A DNA stretch of 64,000 nt from Letharia columbiana (taxonomy: Eukaryota; Ascomycota; Lecanoromycetes; Lecanorales; Parmeliaceae): positions 1,340,665 to 1,404,664 of the forward strand of contig NW_023501041.1 of assembly GCF_014066305.1 (NCBI RefSeq), read 5' to 3'. A model generated the notes under the pieces. It ran no database searches. It had not been told where the DNA came from and was given only the letters and a program-made list of their open reading frames with translations. Shown here piece after piece: positions 12,499-24,093 of the stretch; within the stretch, counting starts at the first letter, position 1, and the number at the start of each line of letters is the position of its first letter. A program made the position numbers and the translations under genes.

Positions 12499-15400
12499 AT
12501 TATAATAATATAGTATAGATAATAAATTAAATAATCTTCTTTATAGCTTTTAAAGAAATTTTCTCTATTACTCTATTTTATAGAGATTCTATATATTTTA
12601 TATCGATTATATAACGATTTTATTATAATTAGAGTATAGTAAGATAATTATTAAAATTAATTATTAATTATATATCTCTTATAATTACTTTAATTAATTA
12701 GTATCTTATATTATAAGACTTAATAATTAAATTATAAACTTAATTTAAATTAATTTTTTTTTTTGAATAAGTTTCTTAATATCGCGTAATATCGTATCTC
12801 TAATATTTCTTTAAATTTATTTTTTAATATTTATTAAGAGAATAGAAGATCAGCGAGTGTTTTCTTTATTTATATAAAAATTAATATAAAATATTAAGAT
12901 AATAAAATTATTATAATCTTAAAAAAATATAACTATTAAGCTAGTAGTTATTAAGATATTAAGATATTAAATATTTTAATAATACTTATTTTTTTATAAC
13001 TCGAATTATAATAGTAATTATCGCTATATTTATAATAATAATTTTATATATTTTATATTTTAATTAGCTTAAATTTTTCGATATTTAATAATTTTTAAAT
13101 ATTAAGCTTTAGAAGTTAATAATATTAAATTTAAATTAAATTTATAAAATAAGAGTTTTTATTTATAAATAAAAGATTATTAAATATAATACTTTAATAA
13201 TTATTATTTTTATTAATAGTATTATTTGAATTTTTATCGATATTAGAATTAATATTATAATTGCTTAATTACGTAATAAGCGTATTTTAATAAAAGTTAT
13301 TTATTAAATTAAAAACGTTACTAATTAATTATAATAAAATATTTTTATTTTATAAATTAATAGAATTAGCTCGCGAGTTATTTATTATAATTAAATTAAA
13401 TAATCTTATATAAATAAAGTTATTAGAATTATAAAATAGTAAGATTTTTTTTTAAAAAAAAAATAATAAATATTTAATTTTAAAAAAAAAAAAAATTAAT
13501 TAAAAAAAAAAAAAAAAAATTTTTTATAAAAAAAAAAAATAAAAAAAAAAAAAAGAGAAAAAAAAAATAAAAAAAATTTAAAATTTTTTTAAATAAATTA
13601 AAAAAAAAAAATATTATTTAATAAAAAAATAATTTTTTTTTTTTTAATAATTAAATTTTTATTTAAAAAAAAAAAAAAATAAATCTTTTTAAAATTATAA
13701 TTAAAAAAAAAAAAAAAAAAAATTTTATTAAAAAAAAAAAAAAAAAATAATTTTTTTTTTTAAGATTCTTATAAAAATACTTAATAATAATAAGATAAGC
13801 CTTTTTATATCTCTCTCTATAGATTTATAATATCGAATAATTTCAATTCGTTAATTAGTAAGATCTTTAAATAATTTCGCTATAGCGATAGCTAATTAAC
13901 TAACTATTCTCTCTACTTACTATTAAAAATACGCCTATTATACTTAATTATCTACTATCTATTAATTAGCTAATCTTTCTATATCTAAAATATATTAAAT
14001 ATAATCTTATTATTCTATATATAAGCTTATATAATATTATCTCGCTATTCTTATATAATATTATCTCGCTATTCTCGTATAGTACTATCTCGCTATTCTT
14101 ATATAATACTTCTTATTATTCTTTTCTTTTTTTTCTATCTCTTATAGTCTATTTAATCTATTTACCTCGCCGTTCTTTTTATATAATATCTAATTATCGA
14201 GGTAACTACTATAGCGATTATAAAGCTTATAGTATAGAGATAAATATAGAGATAGATATAGATATACGCTTTAATTCTTATTTATAGCCTTTAATATTAA
14301 AGAATATATCTATTTTATTCTTCTTCTCTTATTATTTTATCTAACTCGCCGTAATTATTAATTATTATTATCGCTATATATACTTAAATCGAAAAAACTC
14401 GCGTTAAATAGAGTTCTCGAAGACTTTCTCGCGAGTACGCTTCTTTTTTTTATTCTTAACTCTTATTAATTAGCCTCTAAACTAAATTATAGCTAATTTA
14501 TTAATATATAAAAGCGCGTTCGATATTATTTCTTCTTCTTTATTATTTTATTATTCTTTTTCTTTTTTTTTCTTATTATTCTTATTATTCTTATTCTTAC
14601 TTTTATAATAACGCGTATTAATTAACTTATCGACTCGCTAATAAGAGTAAATATCTTTAAATAATAATATCTTAGCCTTTTTTAATATATAATACTTTAT
14701 AACGTATATATATAATAACTTTATTATTATAATAAAGTATTTAATATATAGCTTTATAATATAATTAATTACTTTATTATAATAAAATAATATTTTTATA
14801 AAAATAAATAATAAAACTTTAATATATAGATCTCGAAAAATAGACTTCTTAATATAAATAGAAAGGCGTATTTAGATCTTATTAAGTACGATATTATAAT
14901 TTAAACGCTTATTTATAAATATTAAATTAATAGCGTTTATAATAGTCTTTAAGTTATCTATAATACTCTTTAATTAATTTATTACTTTATTATATAGAGT
15001 AGAAGTAATCTTATTAATAGATAAGTTATATAGCTATCTCTTAAGCTTATTATTATTTAACTTCTCTTATAAAGTAGCTTAATTATTAAAATATAGATAT
15101 TAATTAATTTAAAAGATTATCTACTTCTTCTTTTAAGAAATTAAATTATTCGCGATATAGATAATTATAAATAAATAATACTCGATATAATTCCTCTATA
15201 AGGCGTTTTATTTATATTTAAATAACTTCTTAATAGCTATATATATAATATAACGAAAGTTCTTCTTAAAGATATTTAGTTTCTCTTACTTATTAAAGTA
15301 TTAACTATAATTCGATATAACGTTATTCTTAATATATTAAATATAAAGTATATACTCGACTCTTAAAAAGACGACTTTATAGATCTTAATTAAAGCGTTT

Positions 15401-16860
15401 TACATATTTATTAAAAGTATATCTAAATAAAAAAGATTAAGCTTATTATATAGAGCTTTAAGTTACTTTATTATCTATATATAGTTTTTAATATATTTTA
15501 ATTTTATAAAGGCGAATTCTATATAGAAGAATATATTAAGAGCGATAATTTCGATAATTATAAGAAGTAAAAGCTTATATTTACTAATTTTATATATCGC
15601 GTCTAAGATTAATATCTCTAAATTAAGTTATAATATTTATTATAATAATTTTCTAGCGAAGAAGAAGAACTTAATCTACTATATTCGCTAATTCTTCTTT
15701 ATATATATAAATTAATTCTCTTATATATATAGCTATTATATTAAGATTTATATAAAAATTAAAGATCTAAGTATCTCGCTTTTAGTCTTAATCTTAATAT
15801 TATAAATATCGCGTGGCTTTAGAATAAAATCTTTCTTATCTTAGTTAAATTATAAGAATAAAATAATCTATTTTAATAAAGCTCTAGAACATATTTAATT
15901 AATGATAGTATTCTAAATATTCTAAGTTATAGCGATTTTATATATTATTAAATATACTTTAAATAAGATATAGTTATAATTATAAGTAAAATTAATAATT
16001 ATAAAAGTAAAATTCGTTTAAATATTATTTATTCTAATACGCTATGTAATAGTCTAAAATAAATAATTTATTAATCGATTAGATATAATACGCTTATCTA
16101 TACTCTTATTATTCTTTTCTAATTTTCCGCTATAATTATATCGTAGTTATATCTTTCTAATAAGTTTATTCTTAAAAATAATTATACATCTCTTAAGAAT
16201 AGTATAATCTTAAGATTCTATATACTACTATATACGTAGAATAAGCGTATTAAATAAGATATTTATTTAGTTATCGAGAGATAAAGCTAGAATTATTACT
16301 ATTAAGCGAAGAATATAAGCGGACGATAAGATAGAAGTTAATTTTACTATTATATTCTACTATAAAGATATTCGACTCGAAGATACTAGATATAAGTTCT
16401 TTATTATTTTCGATTAGATTTCGTTAGCTTTCGCGTAATCGCTAATTTTATTAAAGAGGAAAAAAAATTAATAGATAGAGACTATATATCTACTAAGTAG
16501 AGATTATATATTTAATAAGTAAAGGCTATACGCGTAATAGCTACCTTTATTAAATATATTAAATACTCGCTTTAACTACGTAGCTTATAATCTAATAAAT
16601 AATATAAGCGAATCTATTAATTCGCTTCGAGTACTTTTACTTTTATAATAAGTCGTATTTATATATAAGCGTAAATTCGCTATCTTCTAAAAAGTCTATA
16701 TTAAAAATATATATTAGAAAAATAGTTTTAATAAAATAGAAGAATATATATCGTTAAAGAATATCTTAAAAGTATATATTATAGTAATATAATGCTAATT
16801 AAATATTATAGAATTTAAGTCTTTATTCTTTAAAAATATTATAATATTAGTATATATAAT
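12499..16860. other. AT-rich RIP-degraded DNA between two family E copies
   Basis: The stretch has no supportable gene. It is AT-rich, CA/TG-depleted and flanked by E1 and E2 in direct orientation, so it could be the interior of an element bounded by E. Minus-strand readings between about 15100 and 16000 give fragmentary protein-like text, but no family could be identified. Confidence 0.35.
13440..13765. repeat. A/T homopolymer-rich low-complexity tract
   Basis: The stretch is built almost only of runs of A and T up to about 20 bases long, with G and C nearly absent. It resembles the tract at 23225-23680. It may be extreme low-complexity DNA or poorly resolved consensus sequence. Confidence 0.6.
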
Positions 16861-17445
16861 AGAATAAGATAGAGCTAAGCTTAGAAACCTTGAATTTATA
16901 TATATAGTTAATTATAAATTCGTTAGATCTACGCTTTTTAATTAGATACCGCGGGTAAATAAATTAGCGTTCGTAATTATTAAAATCTCGCCCTCCCGCG
17001 CCTCCCTCATCAAAAAAATTTGACACATAGAATAACTTTTTTATTTTCTATTAAATTTTTAAGATTTTTTTTTTAAATTATAGAACGAAATCTGGGCTTT
17101 CAGATAAAAAAAGAATTTCTAAATTTAATCTTATAATTATTAAAGCGCAAGGAATTTAAATATCGCTTATCAAAGTTCGCTCGACAGTCGAATAGTTCTA
17201 ATTAGATATATATTATTTAATTTTAGAATAACATTTTTGTTTTCTATTGAAATTTTGAGATTTTTGTTTTAAATTATAGAACAAAATATAGGCTTCTAGA
17301 AAAAAAAAGAATTCCTAAATTTAGTCTTATAATTATTAAAAGGTAAGATACTCAAATATCGCTTATTAAAGATCGCTTATTAAATTTACTCGATAGCCCT
17401 AATTAAGAAAATTATTATAAATTTAATTCATAAATCTTTACTCGT
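16861..17445 (+). repeat. Family E repeat, copy E2 with internal duplication
   Basis: Collinear with E1 from 'agaataagatagagct' to 'aaatctttactcgt'. The middle segment ('acatagaataacttttttat' through 'atatcgcttatcaaagttcg') is present twice in tandem, at about 17028-17185 and 17225-17375, separated by 'gaatagttctaattagatat'. The copy carries the GC-rich patch 'ctcgccctcccgcgcctccc', which E3 also has. Confidence 0.6.
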
Positions 17446-18112
17446 TAAAAAATAACTTTATAAAAACTAAATAGATATATTATTTTTTTTTTAACTAGAA
17501 TATAAAAATTATTATCGTATAATTAGAGTTAAAGTTTTAATATTACTTATTAAATTAATTATTAAAAATAAATAACTAGAAAATAGCTTTAAAAAAAAAG
17601 AAGAAATCTCTATTTTATATTTATATTTATATAATAGTAAATTAAAGTTATCTAGATTAATTAAAAGTTTATCTTTAATTAAATATAACTATTATTTATT
17701 AATTATAAAAGATATTAATAATTATTCGAAATTTATAAAAAAATATACCTCGTATTTTTTACTATATATATAATACTTTAGATTATACTTAATCTTTCGA
17801 AAAAACTTCATACTAAAAATAATTAAAAATAAAAAATAAAAAAGAAAAGATTACGATAATATTATAGCTTCTCCTCTTTACTTAGATTCTTATTTATAAA
17901 TTTTAAATTATCTTCTTAGCGATCTTAATATCTAACTTTATAACGCTTCCTTTAGAAAAAACGTAATATTAGATTTTTTATTTAAAAAAATAGAATAAAT
18001 AATTAAAAAAAGAGAATCTTACTCGAATATCTTCTCGAACTCTTCGTCTCGACGCTTAATCTATTATTTTTAGCTTCTATTAATAATTAAGAGCGCTATT
18101 AATATATATAAA
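17446..18112. other. AT-rich DNA, no feature recognised
   Basis: RIP-type AT-rich sequence between E2 and E3, with no open frame or repeat match found. Confidence 0.4.
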
Positions 18113-18333
18113 AGAATAAGATAGAACTAAGCTTAAAAACCTTGAATTTGTATATGTAGCCAATTATAAATTCGGATTCTATACGCTTTTTAGTTAGATC
18201 GGCTAAGTTATCGCGGGTAAATAAATTAGCGTTCGTAACTATTAAAATCTCGCCCTCCCGCGCCTCCCTTATTAAAAAATAGATATATAAAGAGTAATAT
18301 TAAAAGTTCTATATATGCGCTAAATCTCTTAGC

Positions 18334-18574
18334 ATGCTTGACATTTTGATAAATCTAATCTTTTTCTTAAATAGCTTTATTTTTCTAGTAATAATACTTT
18401 ATATAGCTACGTATATACTTATTTACTCGCTTTATAGAGTTATAGAGCCGTATATTACCTCTCTTACGATCTTTTCTATACTCGTTACCGCTCTTAAAAC
18501 GAATAACCTCCGTAATATATCTCGATATTCGCTTTATCTACTTTTAAATCCTCTTCTATATAAGCTCGTAATTC
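18334..18574 (+). pseudogene. Unidentified open-frame remnant inside the MITE
   Basis: An ATG frame starts 46 bp inside the left TIR and runs into the LTR of the nested element, where it continues to a stop at 18603 by chance. The predicted product is hydrophobic and rich in Leu, Ile and Tyr, because C-to-T changes have shifted Pro/Thr/Ser codons to Leu/Ile/Phe. It resembles no family I know. The next part of the frame would resume after 20803, where only short AT-rich sequence remains. It is probably a degraded element ORF and not a host gene. Confidence 0.3.
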
Positions 18575-18715
18575 TATTAGAATTTCAGATATGTGATGTG
18601 TAGAATAGACGGATTAATTCTCTAAAACCTCTCCGAGGCCAGGTCCTAAATACAGTACAAAATCAGATGACTGGAAAACATGGTGGCTGGGATGCGCGGG
18701 AGCCACATTTCAACA
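18575..18715 (+). repeat. 5' LTR (141 bp), nearly unmutated
   Basis: This copy keeps CA/TG-rich sequence such as 'gcatgcg'-type and 'ggtggctgggatgcgcggga' text. At the same places the 3' LTR reads 'aatggctagaatacgcggga'. The two are equal in length. Confidence 0.85.
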
Positions 18716-18774
18716 CTCCCCTACAGCCACGCTCCCAGTCCACCCAATAAGAAATAAAGCTATATACAACTCCC

Positions 18775-19750
18775 AACAATAGACTATTTCAGCCTTCGAC
18801 AGCAACAGGCCATTTCAGTCTCAATAACAGGCTATTCAGCCTCAACAACAACATCGTAACAATAATAGGCTATTCTAGCCTCAATAACAACACCGTAATA
18901 ATAATACTCGTGCAATTTAGAAATGAGTTCCCACGCTAAAATAGCGCCGGGAATCAGTCAATCAAGTTACTCAGTTCTCCGCAAAATCGCACTAAAAGTT
19001 CATAGAGAGAGGGGCTGCCACTAAGGTATACTCTCTCATCGCACTATTTTTGAGAGATCTGATTAATCTTCTATTCGAGCCGATCCTTTAGGGCGATCGA
19101 GACTCTTCAGGCATACTAGAATATCGTGAAAATACTCGTTTCCGACTTTATTAATTGCTCTCAGTATTACTTCGTAAGACGAAAGTAGATCTCTTATTCA
19201 TCTTTATTCTTCGCTTAATAATATTAAAACTTTTGTAATATAGTAGTCTATAAATAACTATAGCTACTCTAAGCTCTAGACTAATTTTAATATTATATAA
19301 GACTATTAAATATATAATATAGCTAAATTTAATGAAATAAATAATAGAATAAAAATATATCTAGATATTTACGAGGAGACTCTATTAAGACGCTAAATTT
19401 TAGCGTAGAAACTTATTTCTAAATTATACGAGTAGATTATTTTAGTCTTAATAATAGATTATTTAATTTTAATAATAATATCGTAATAATAATAGACTAT
19501 TTTAGTCTTAATAATAATATCGTAATAATAATAGACTATTTCAATCGTAATAATAATAGACTATTTTAGTCGTAATAATAATAGGCTATTTTAGTCGTAA
19601 TAATAATAGACTATTTTAGTCGTAATAATAATAAACTATTTTAGTCGTAATAATAGACTATTTTAGTTATAATAATAATAGACTATTTTAGTCGTAATAA
19701 TAATAGACTATTTTAGTCGTAATAATAATAATAATAGGCTATTTTAGCCT
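18775..19750 (+). repeat. Minisatellite from Gln/Asn-rich coding units (39-bp and 25-bp periods)
   Basis: At 18775-18905, 39-bp units repeat. In one frame they read P-Q-Q-Q-H-R-N-N-N-R-L-F-Q with some Gln codons turned into TAA/TAG. After the inserted MITE (18907-19432) the array continues with 39-bp units, then changes to about nine 25-bp units built on 'gactattttagtcgtaat'. The 25-bp period is not a multiple of three, so that part cannot maintain one frame. The array is the 5' interior of the 141-bp-LTR element and may be a relic of a Q/N-rich Gag segment. Confidence 0.7.
18907..19432. mobile_element. 526-bp Tc1/mariner-type MITE, copy 1
   Basis: The ends are inverted copies of about 40 bp beginning CTCGTGCAATTTAGAAAT. 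TA lies on both sides (18905-18906 and 19433-19434). It sits within the minisatellite of the 141-bp-LTR element; excision would restore an 'aataatagattatttt' unit. It has the same length as copy 2 (20945-21470), but the right half is more RIP-mutated and the transposase frame is broken. Confidence 0.85.
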
Positions 19751-20657
19751 TAGAACGAATAGACTATCGCAGCCTAAGTCTTTTCTAACTCGATACGCTT
19801 TCGTTTAATATTACTCTATTATTAATATTATTTCGAGGCTAAATTAGAACGTTTAGTCTAATATATCGATTTATATAGCCTCTTATACGTCTTATATAAG
19901 AGCTTATTAGCTCTTTTCTTAATAGCCGTAATCGTAAATATCGCTCTCTCCTCTTTCTTCGAAAATTTTAGTCTTTCTTTCTTTCTCTTCTTCTTTAGAA
20001 GTATAATATAAATATTTTCTATAATTATATTCGATATAATATTCTAAATCTTAGTTAAGTATTAAAGATATTTAAGAAGCGATATAGAGAGATAAAGAAT
20101 AGTTTATTTATCGAAAATAAGAATAACGTTTATAGCGATAATTCGTTCTTCGAGTAGCTTAATATAGATAAGATATTCGAATATCATTTCGAAACTAATA
20201 TACTTTAGGGTATAGAATTCTTTAATAAGTCGTATAAATTCTTCGTTATCTATAAGTCGATAGAGTATAATTAATTAGAATAGTATTTAAAGATTATAGT
20301 TAAACTCGTTAATAATAAGTCGTTATTTAATAGAGTCGCTAACGATAGATATTATAACGTCGATAGCTTCTATAGAGAATTCTTTCTACTTAATTAAAGC
20401 TATTACGATTAATAACTCGAGAGAAGTCTCTTAAGTATACTTCTATAGCTTCTATTTACGTAATAGAATACGTATATTATAAGCTATTCGAAATAGTTAT
20501 TCTTTTAAAGTTAACGAATAAATAACTTAAAGAATAAGTCGAGAATAGCGCGTTAAGATATAGTAATAGCGAGATATAATAGTAGAATAAGATACGATAG
20601 TAGAATAATATAATAGTAGCGAGATATAATAGTAGCGTTAGAATCGAGCTTATAATC

Positions 20658-20798
20658 TATTAGAATATCAGGTATATAATATATAAAACGAATAGATTAA
20701 TTCTCTAAAATCTCTTCGAGACTAGATTTTAAATATAGTATAAAATTAGATAATTGAAAAATATAATGGCTAGAATACGCGGGAACTATATTTTAACA
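20658..20798 (+). repeat. 3' LTR (141 bp), RIP-mutated
   Basis: Same length and order as the 5' LTR, with numerous G-to-A and C-to-T changes. It ends 'ttttaaca' next to the AATTC target duplication. Confidence 0.85.
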
Positions 20799-20944
20799 AA
20801 TTCTAGTAATATAGCCACCGTTCCTCGACATCTTTACGACTTCGTATATATATACTTTATATATATATATCTCGTATATATAGTATTAACGTCGCTGTTA
20901 AGTAAAAAGTAGTAATATTAAAAATATTTAAAATATTTAAAATA

Positions 20945-21470
20945 CTCGTGTAATTTAGAAATGAGTTCCCACGCTAAAATAGCGTCGGGAATCAGCTAAT
21001 TAAGTTACTCAGTTCTCCGCAAAATCGCACTAAAACATGCCTTATTTCATAGAGAGAGGGGCTGCCACTGAGGCATACTCTCTCATCGCACTGTTTTTGA
21101 GAGATCTGATTGATCTTCTATTCGAGCCGGTTCTCCAGGGCGATCGAGACTCTTCAGGTATACTAGAATATCGTGAAAATCCTCGTTTCCGGCTCTGTTA
21201 ATTGCTCTCAGCATTAAGGCGAAAGCAGATCTCTTATTCACCCCCGTTCTTCGCTTAATAATATCAAAACTTTCGCAATATAGTAGTCTACAGATAGCTA
21301 TAGCTACTCTAAGCTCTAGACTAATTTCGATATCGTATGAAATTATTAAATATATAATATAGCTGAATTTGATAAAGTAAATAATAGGTAGAATAAACAT
21401 AGATATTTACGAGGAGACTCGGCCAAGACGCTAAATTTTAGCGTGGGAACTTATTTCTAAATTATACGAG
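20945..21470. mobile_element. 526-bp Tc1/mariner-type MITE, copy 2
   Basis: TIRs of about 40 bp: left CTCGTGTAATTTAGAAATGA, right its inverse ending ATACGAG. TA target duplications lie at 20943-20944 and 21471-21472. It lies inside the 480-bp MITE, next to that element's right TIR. It is less mutated than its surroundings and keeps a minus-strand frame for the N-terminal part of a transposase. It is therefore a deletion derivative of an autonomous Tc1/mariner-like element and not a random MITE. Confidence 0.85.
21083..21400 (-). pseudogene. N-terminal transposase fragment (helix-turn-helix part)
   Basis: A 105-codon frame begins just inside the right TIR of the 526-bp MITE and ends before the left TIR. 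After a hydrophobic, RIP-altered start it reads ELRVAIAICRLLYCESFD, then IIKRRTGVNKRSAFALML. This has the pattern of the paired helix-turn-helix DNA-binding region at the start of fungal Tc1/mariner transposases (an 'RVAICELhxxgxsyxxIaxxxGV' pattern). It continues through DILVYLKSLDRPGEPARI, a basic linker like the GRPR-type hook. No DDE domain exists, since the element ends at 526 bp. It cannot transpose, but a DNA-binding peptide could in principle be made. The family assignment rests on pattern recognition alone. Confidence 0.55.
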
Positions 21471-21744
21471 TATTTATTAAGTATATTAAGAGATTTAGCG
21501 TATATATAAAACTTTTAATATTACTTTTTATACGTTATTAATATATAGAATAACTTTTTTATTTTCTATTAAATTTTAGAGATTTTTTTTTTAAATTATA
21601 GAATAAAATCTGGGCTTTTAGATAAAAAAAGAATTTCTAAATTTAGTCTTATAATTATTAAAGCGTAAGAAATTTAAATATCGCTTATTAAAGATCGCTT
21701 ATTAAATTTACTCGATAGCTCTAATTAAAAAAAATAGTTATAAA

Positions 21745-21935
21745 TTTAATTTATAAACCTTTACTCGTATATTTATAATAAGATATTTTAAAAATTTAAT
21801 ATAAATATAATCTCTTATATAAAATAATAAAAATATTACGAAAAGAATAAAGAAATAAGTTAGAGTTACGATATAAGTAAATTTTTATTTAGAGTTATAC
21901 GCTAAATACGCTAACTATATTAAGTTCGCGTATCG
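21745..21935 (+). repeat. Direct repeat copy 1 (E end plus ~155 bp flank)
   Basis: From 'ttactcgtatatttataata' to 'attaagttcgcgt' this matches 23900-24093 nearly base for base. The duplication includes the right end of family E and its downstream flank, so it is a segmental duplication or a longer form of the repeat. Confidence 0.7.
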
Positions 21936-23224
21936 ATAATTATCGCTTAAATCGTTAGTCTCTAAGAAGAAGATCGTTATTACTCGCTAAGATATATTCG
22001 ATAATTATTCGAAGGTAATAAATGCGATTTCTATTATTATTATTAATACTACCACTTTATAACTACTATATAATCTATACTTAATAATTTAGATTCATTC
22101 TATAGACTCTATTTAATTCTTTCTATTATAAAATCGTTCTATATAGTTTCCTTTATAATATAAAGAGACTTTATATATAACGTATTCTCCTCTAATCTTT
22201 AATACTCTCTTACTATTACTACTAATCTCTCTACTAAAATATCTTTTCTAAATATCGAAATAATATATAAGATACTATCGAATAATATTTAAATCTTATT
22301 AGTTATAATTATCTTATAGTAATTTTAATAAAGTAGTAATCGAGATAGAAGACGATCGAGATCGAATATCTTCTCTATCTTCTTTAACTAATTCTATTAC
22401 TATTAGCTTAAGAAACTTCTAATACTTCTAATAAAATATTTCTATTAATTCATAAAGCTTAAAGATATTCGAAAGATTTTTATTTAAATATTAATAAAGT
22501 AGAGATATTTAATTTCGATTATAAGCTCGCTAAGAAGAATATATAATTACTAAAGTATTAAATTAATTAATTTTTCTTATATACTTATTATAGTAGTAGA
22601 AAAGCTTAAGAACTTAAAACTTCTTCTCTTATATATTCTAATTATTCTCTTTAAAAGTAGATAGAACTATATAATTATTTATACTAATTTTATTAAAATA
22701 TTTTCTCTTTTTAAAAATAGAGTTATTAATTTCTCTTATATTATATATAATAATTAGAGCTAGAATAAAATTATTATCTTATTAAATTATTATTAATATA
22801 TTATTCTAAACTACTATAGCGAGAACTTTATATAAAATATCTCTTATAAAGACTTATTTTATCTCTATAAGTAATTTTAAGAGATTTAATTAATTTAACT
22901 TTATAATTTTATATATTATAATTTCTCTATCTTTTAAAGCTATAGCTAGCTTAAATTCGATAAAATAATTATTTATAAAGAGAATAGAGTTATAAGATAA
23001 TATATTAATAATTAATTTAAATACTATAGCTGTAAATCTGAAAAGTTTCTTTTCATATAATTTCCATAAGATATTCGCTAATTTTATTAAATCGTTTAAT
23101 TTTATAGCACGATTTTTTAGCACGATATTTAGTCTATTAAGTAGACTTTATTTATATTTAATTTTTTTCGTTAGTTCTATTAGTTTAGTAACTTCAAAAA
23201 ATTTTTCTAACTTTAAAAATTTTT
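21936..23224. other. AT-rich DNA with one unrecognised minus-strand frame
   Basis: The stretch lies between the two direct-repeat copies. A 77-codon ATG frame on the minus strand (23123 to 22890) contains Trp and Met codons, so the part near 23030-23110 is less RIP-saturated. The product is Ile/Leu/Lys-rich, matches no family I know and lies in transposon-type DNA. I do not call it a gene. Confidence 0.35.
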
Positions 23225-23442
23225 TTTATTCACTCTTATTAAATTTTATTTATTTTTTTTTTTTTTTATATATTTTTTTTTTTTTTTTTAAAAAAAATAT
23301 TTTTTTTTTTATATTTTTTTTATTTTTTTTTATATTTTTATATAATTATTTTAATTTTTTTTTTTTTTTAATTTTTTTTTTTTTTTTAAATTTAAATTTT
23401 ATATTTTTATTTTTAAATATTAAAATTTTATATTTTATTATT

Positions 23443-23481
<39 letters not shown>

Positions 23482-23680
23482 AAAAAATAAAAAAAAAAAA
23501 AAAAAAATATTAAAAAAAATAAAAAAAAAAAAAATTTAATAAAATTAATTTATAAAAATTATAATTTTTTTTTTTTTTTAAAAACAACAAAAAAAAACAA
23601 ATTATAAATTTAAAATTTTAATTTTAATTTTTTTATTTTTATATATTTTTTAAATATATTTTTTTTTTTTTTTTTTTAGA
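23225..23680. repeat. A/T homopolymer-rich low-complexity tract
   Basis: Almost pure runs of T, then of A, with runs over 20 bases near 23447-23475. Nearly no G or C. It resembles 13440-13765. Confidence 0.6.
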
Positions 23681-23899
23681 TCTTATATAGAAGAATATTA
23701 GATATAATTATAAATATAGCCTTTATCGTTAATTACGAAAAACTTTATTTTTTTTTTTAATTAACTTATCTAGAGCTATTATAAAATAATATATATATTC
23801 TATCTTCTTAATTATATATTTATTAATTATAATATAAGAACTCGAGGTATAAAGCTTCTTTTAATTACTTTATATCTTACTTATAAAAAACTAGATTAT

Positions 23900-24093
23900 T
23901 AATTTAATTTATAGATTCTTTTTACTCGTATATTTATAATAAGATATTTCTAAAAATTTAATATAAATATAATCTCTTATATAAAATAATAAAAATATTA
24001 CGAAAAGAATAAAAAAATAAGTTAGAGTTACGATATGAGTAAAGTTTTTATTTAGAGTTATATCGCTAAATACGCTAACTATATTAAGTTCGC
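23900..24093 (+). repeat. Direct repeat copy 2, abutting the gene island
   Basis: Near-identical to 21745-21935. It ends at 'agttcgcgt', after which base composition changes within a few bases to the GC-balanced upstream region of the Csf1 gene. Confidence 0.7.

Larger units (their letters stand above)
18575..20798 (+). mobile_element. Small LTR retroelement with 141-bp LTRs and AATTC duplication
   Basis: Two 141-bp direct repeats (18575-18715 and 20658-20798) begin TATTAGAAT (ancestral TG changed to TA) and end TTTYAACA. The element is flanked by identical AATTC at 18570-18574 and 20799-20803. The 5' LTR is nearly unmutated while the 3' LTR is strongly RIPed. The interior (~1.9 kb, including a 526-bp MITE) is too short for a full pol and shows no RT motif, so the element is probably non-autonomous (TRIM/LARD-like). 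The same LTR occurs in reverse as a solo LTR at 40886-40967 plus 58361-58485. Confidence 0.85.
18288..21530. mobile_element. TA-flanked MITE with ~45-bp TIRs (opened by other elements)
   Basis: The left end 'taaagagtaatattaaaag' (18288 onward) and the right end '...ttttaatattacttttta' (to 21530) are inverted copies. The match continues inward through 'ttctatatatgcgctaaat' and 'atttagcgtatatataaaa'. TA dinucleotides lie at 18286-18287 and 21531-21532, as expected for a Tc1/mariner-type insertion into family E. Without the nested LTR element and the second MITE it is only about 0.48 kb, so it is non-autonomous. An 89-codon open frame begins just inside the left TIR (18334). Confidence 0.75.
18113..21778 (+). 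repeat. Family E repeat, copy E3, opened by nested insertions
   Basis: The left part (18113-18287) and the right part (21531-21778) join into one family E copy when the intervening DNA is removed. E1 reads 'aaaaaataggtgtacgttat' across the junction point. The insertion site is the TA in that sequence. E3 is therefore the outermost shell of the nest. Confidence 0.75.

Noticed and set aside
19435..19750. CRISPR-like spaced repeats
   Set aside because: The 25-bp units are contiguous, with no unique spacers, and lie in a eukaryotic retroelement.
22890..23123. 77-codon minus-strand ATG frame
   Set aside because: It lies in AT-rich transposon DNA with no recognisable domain. Noted only within the region entry.
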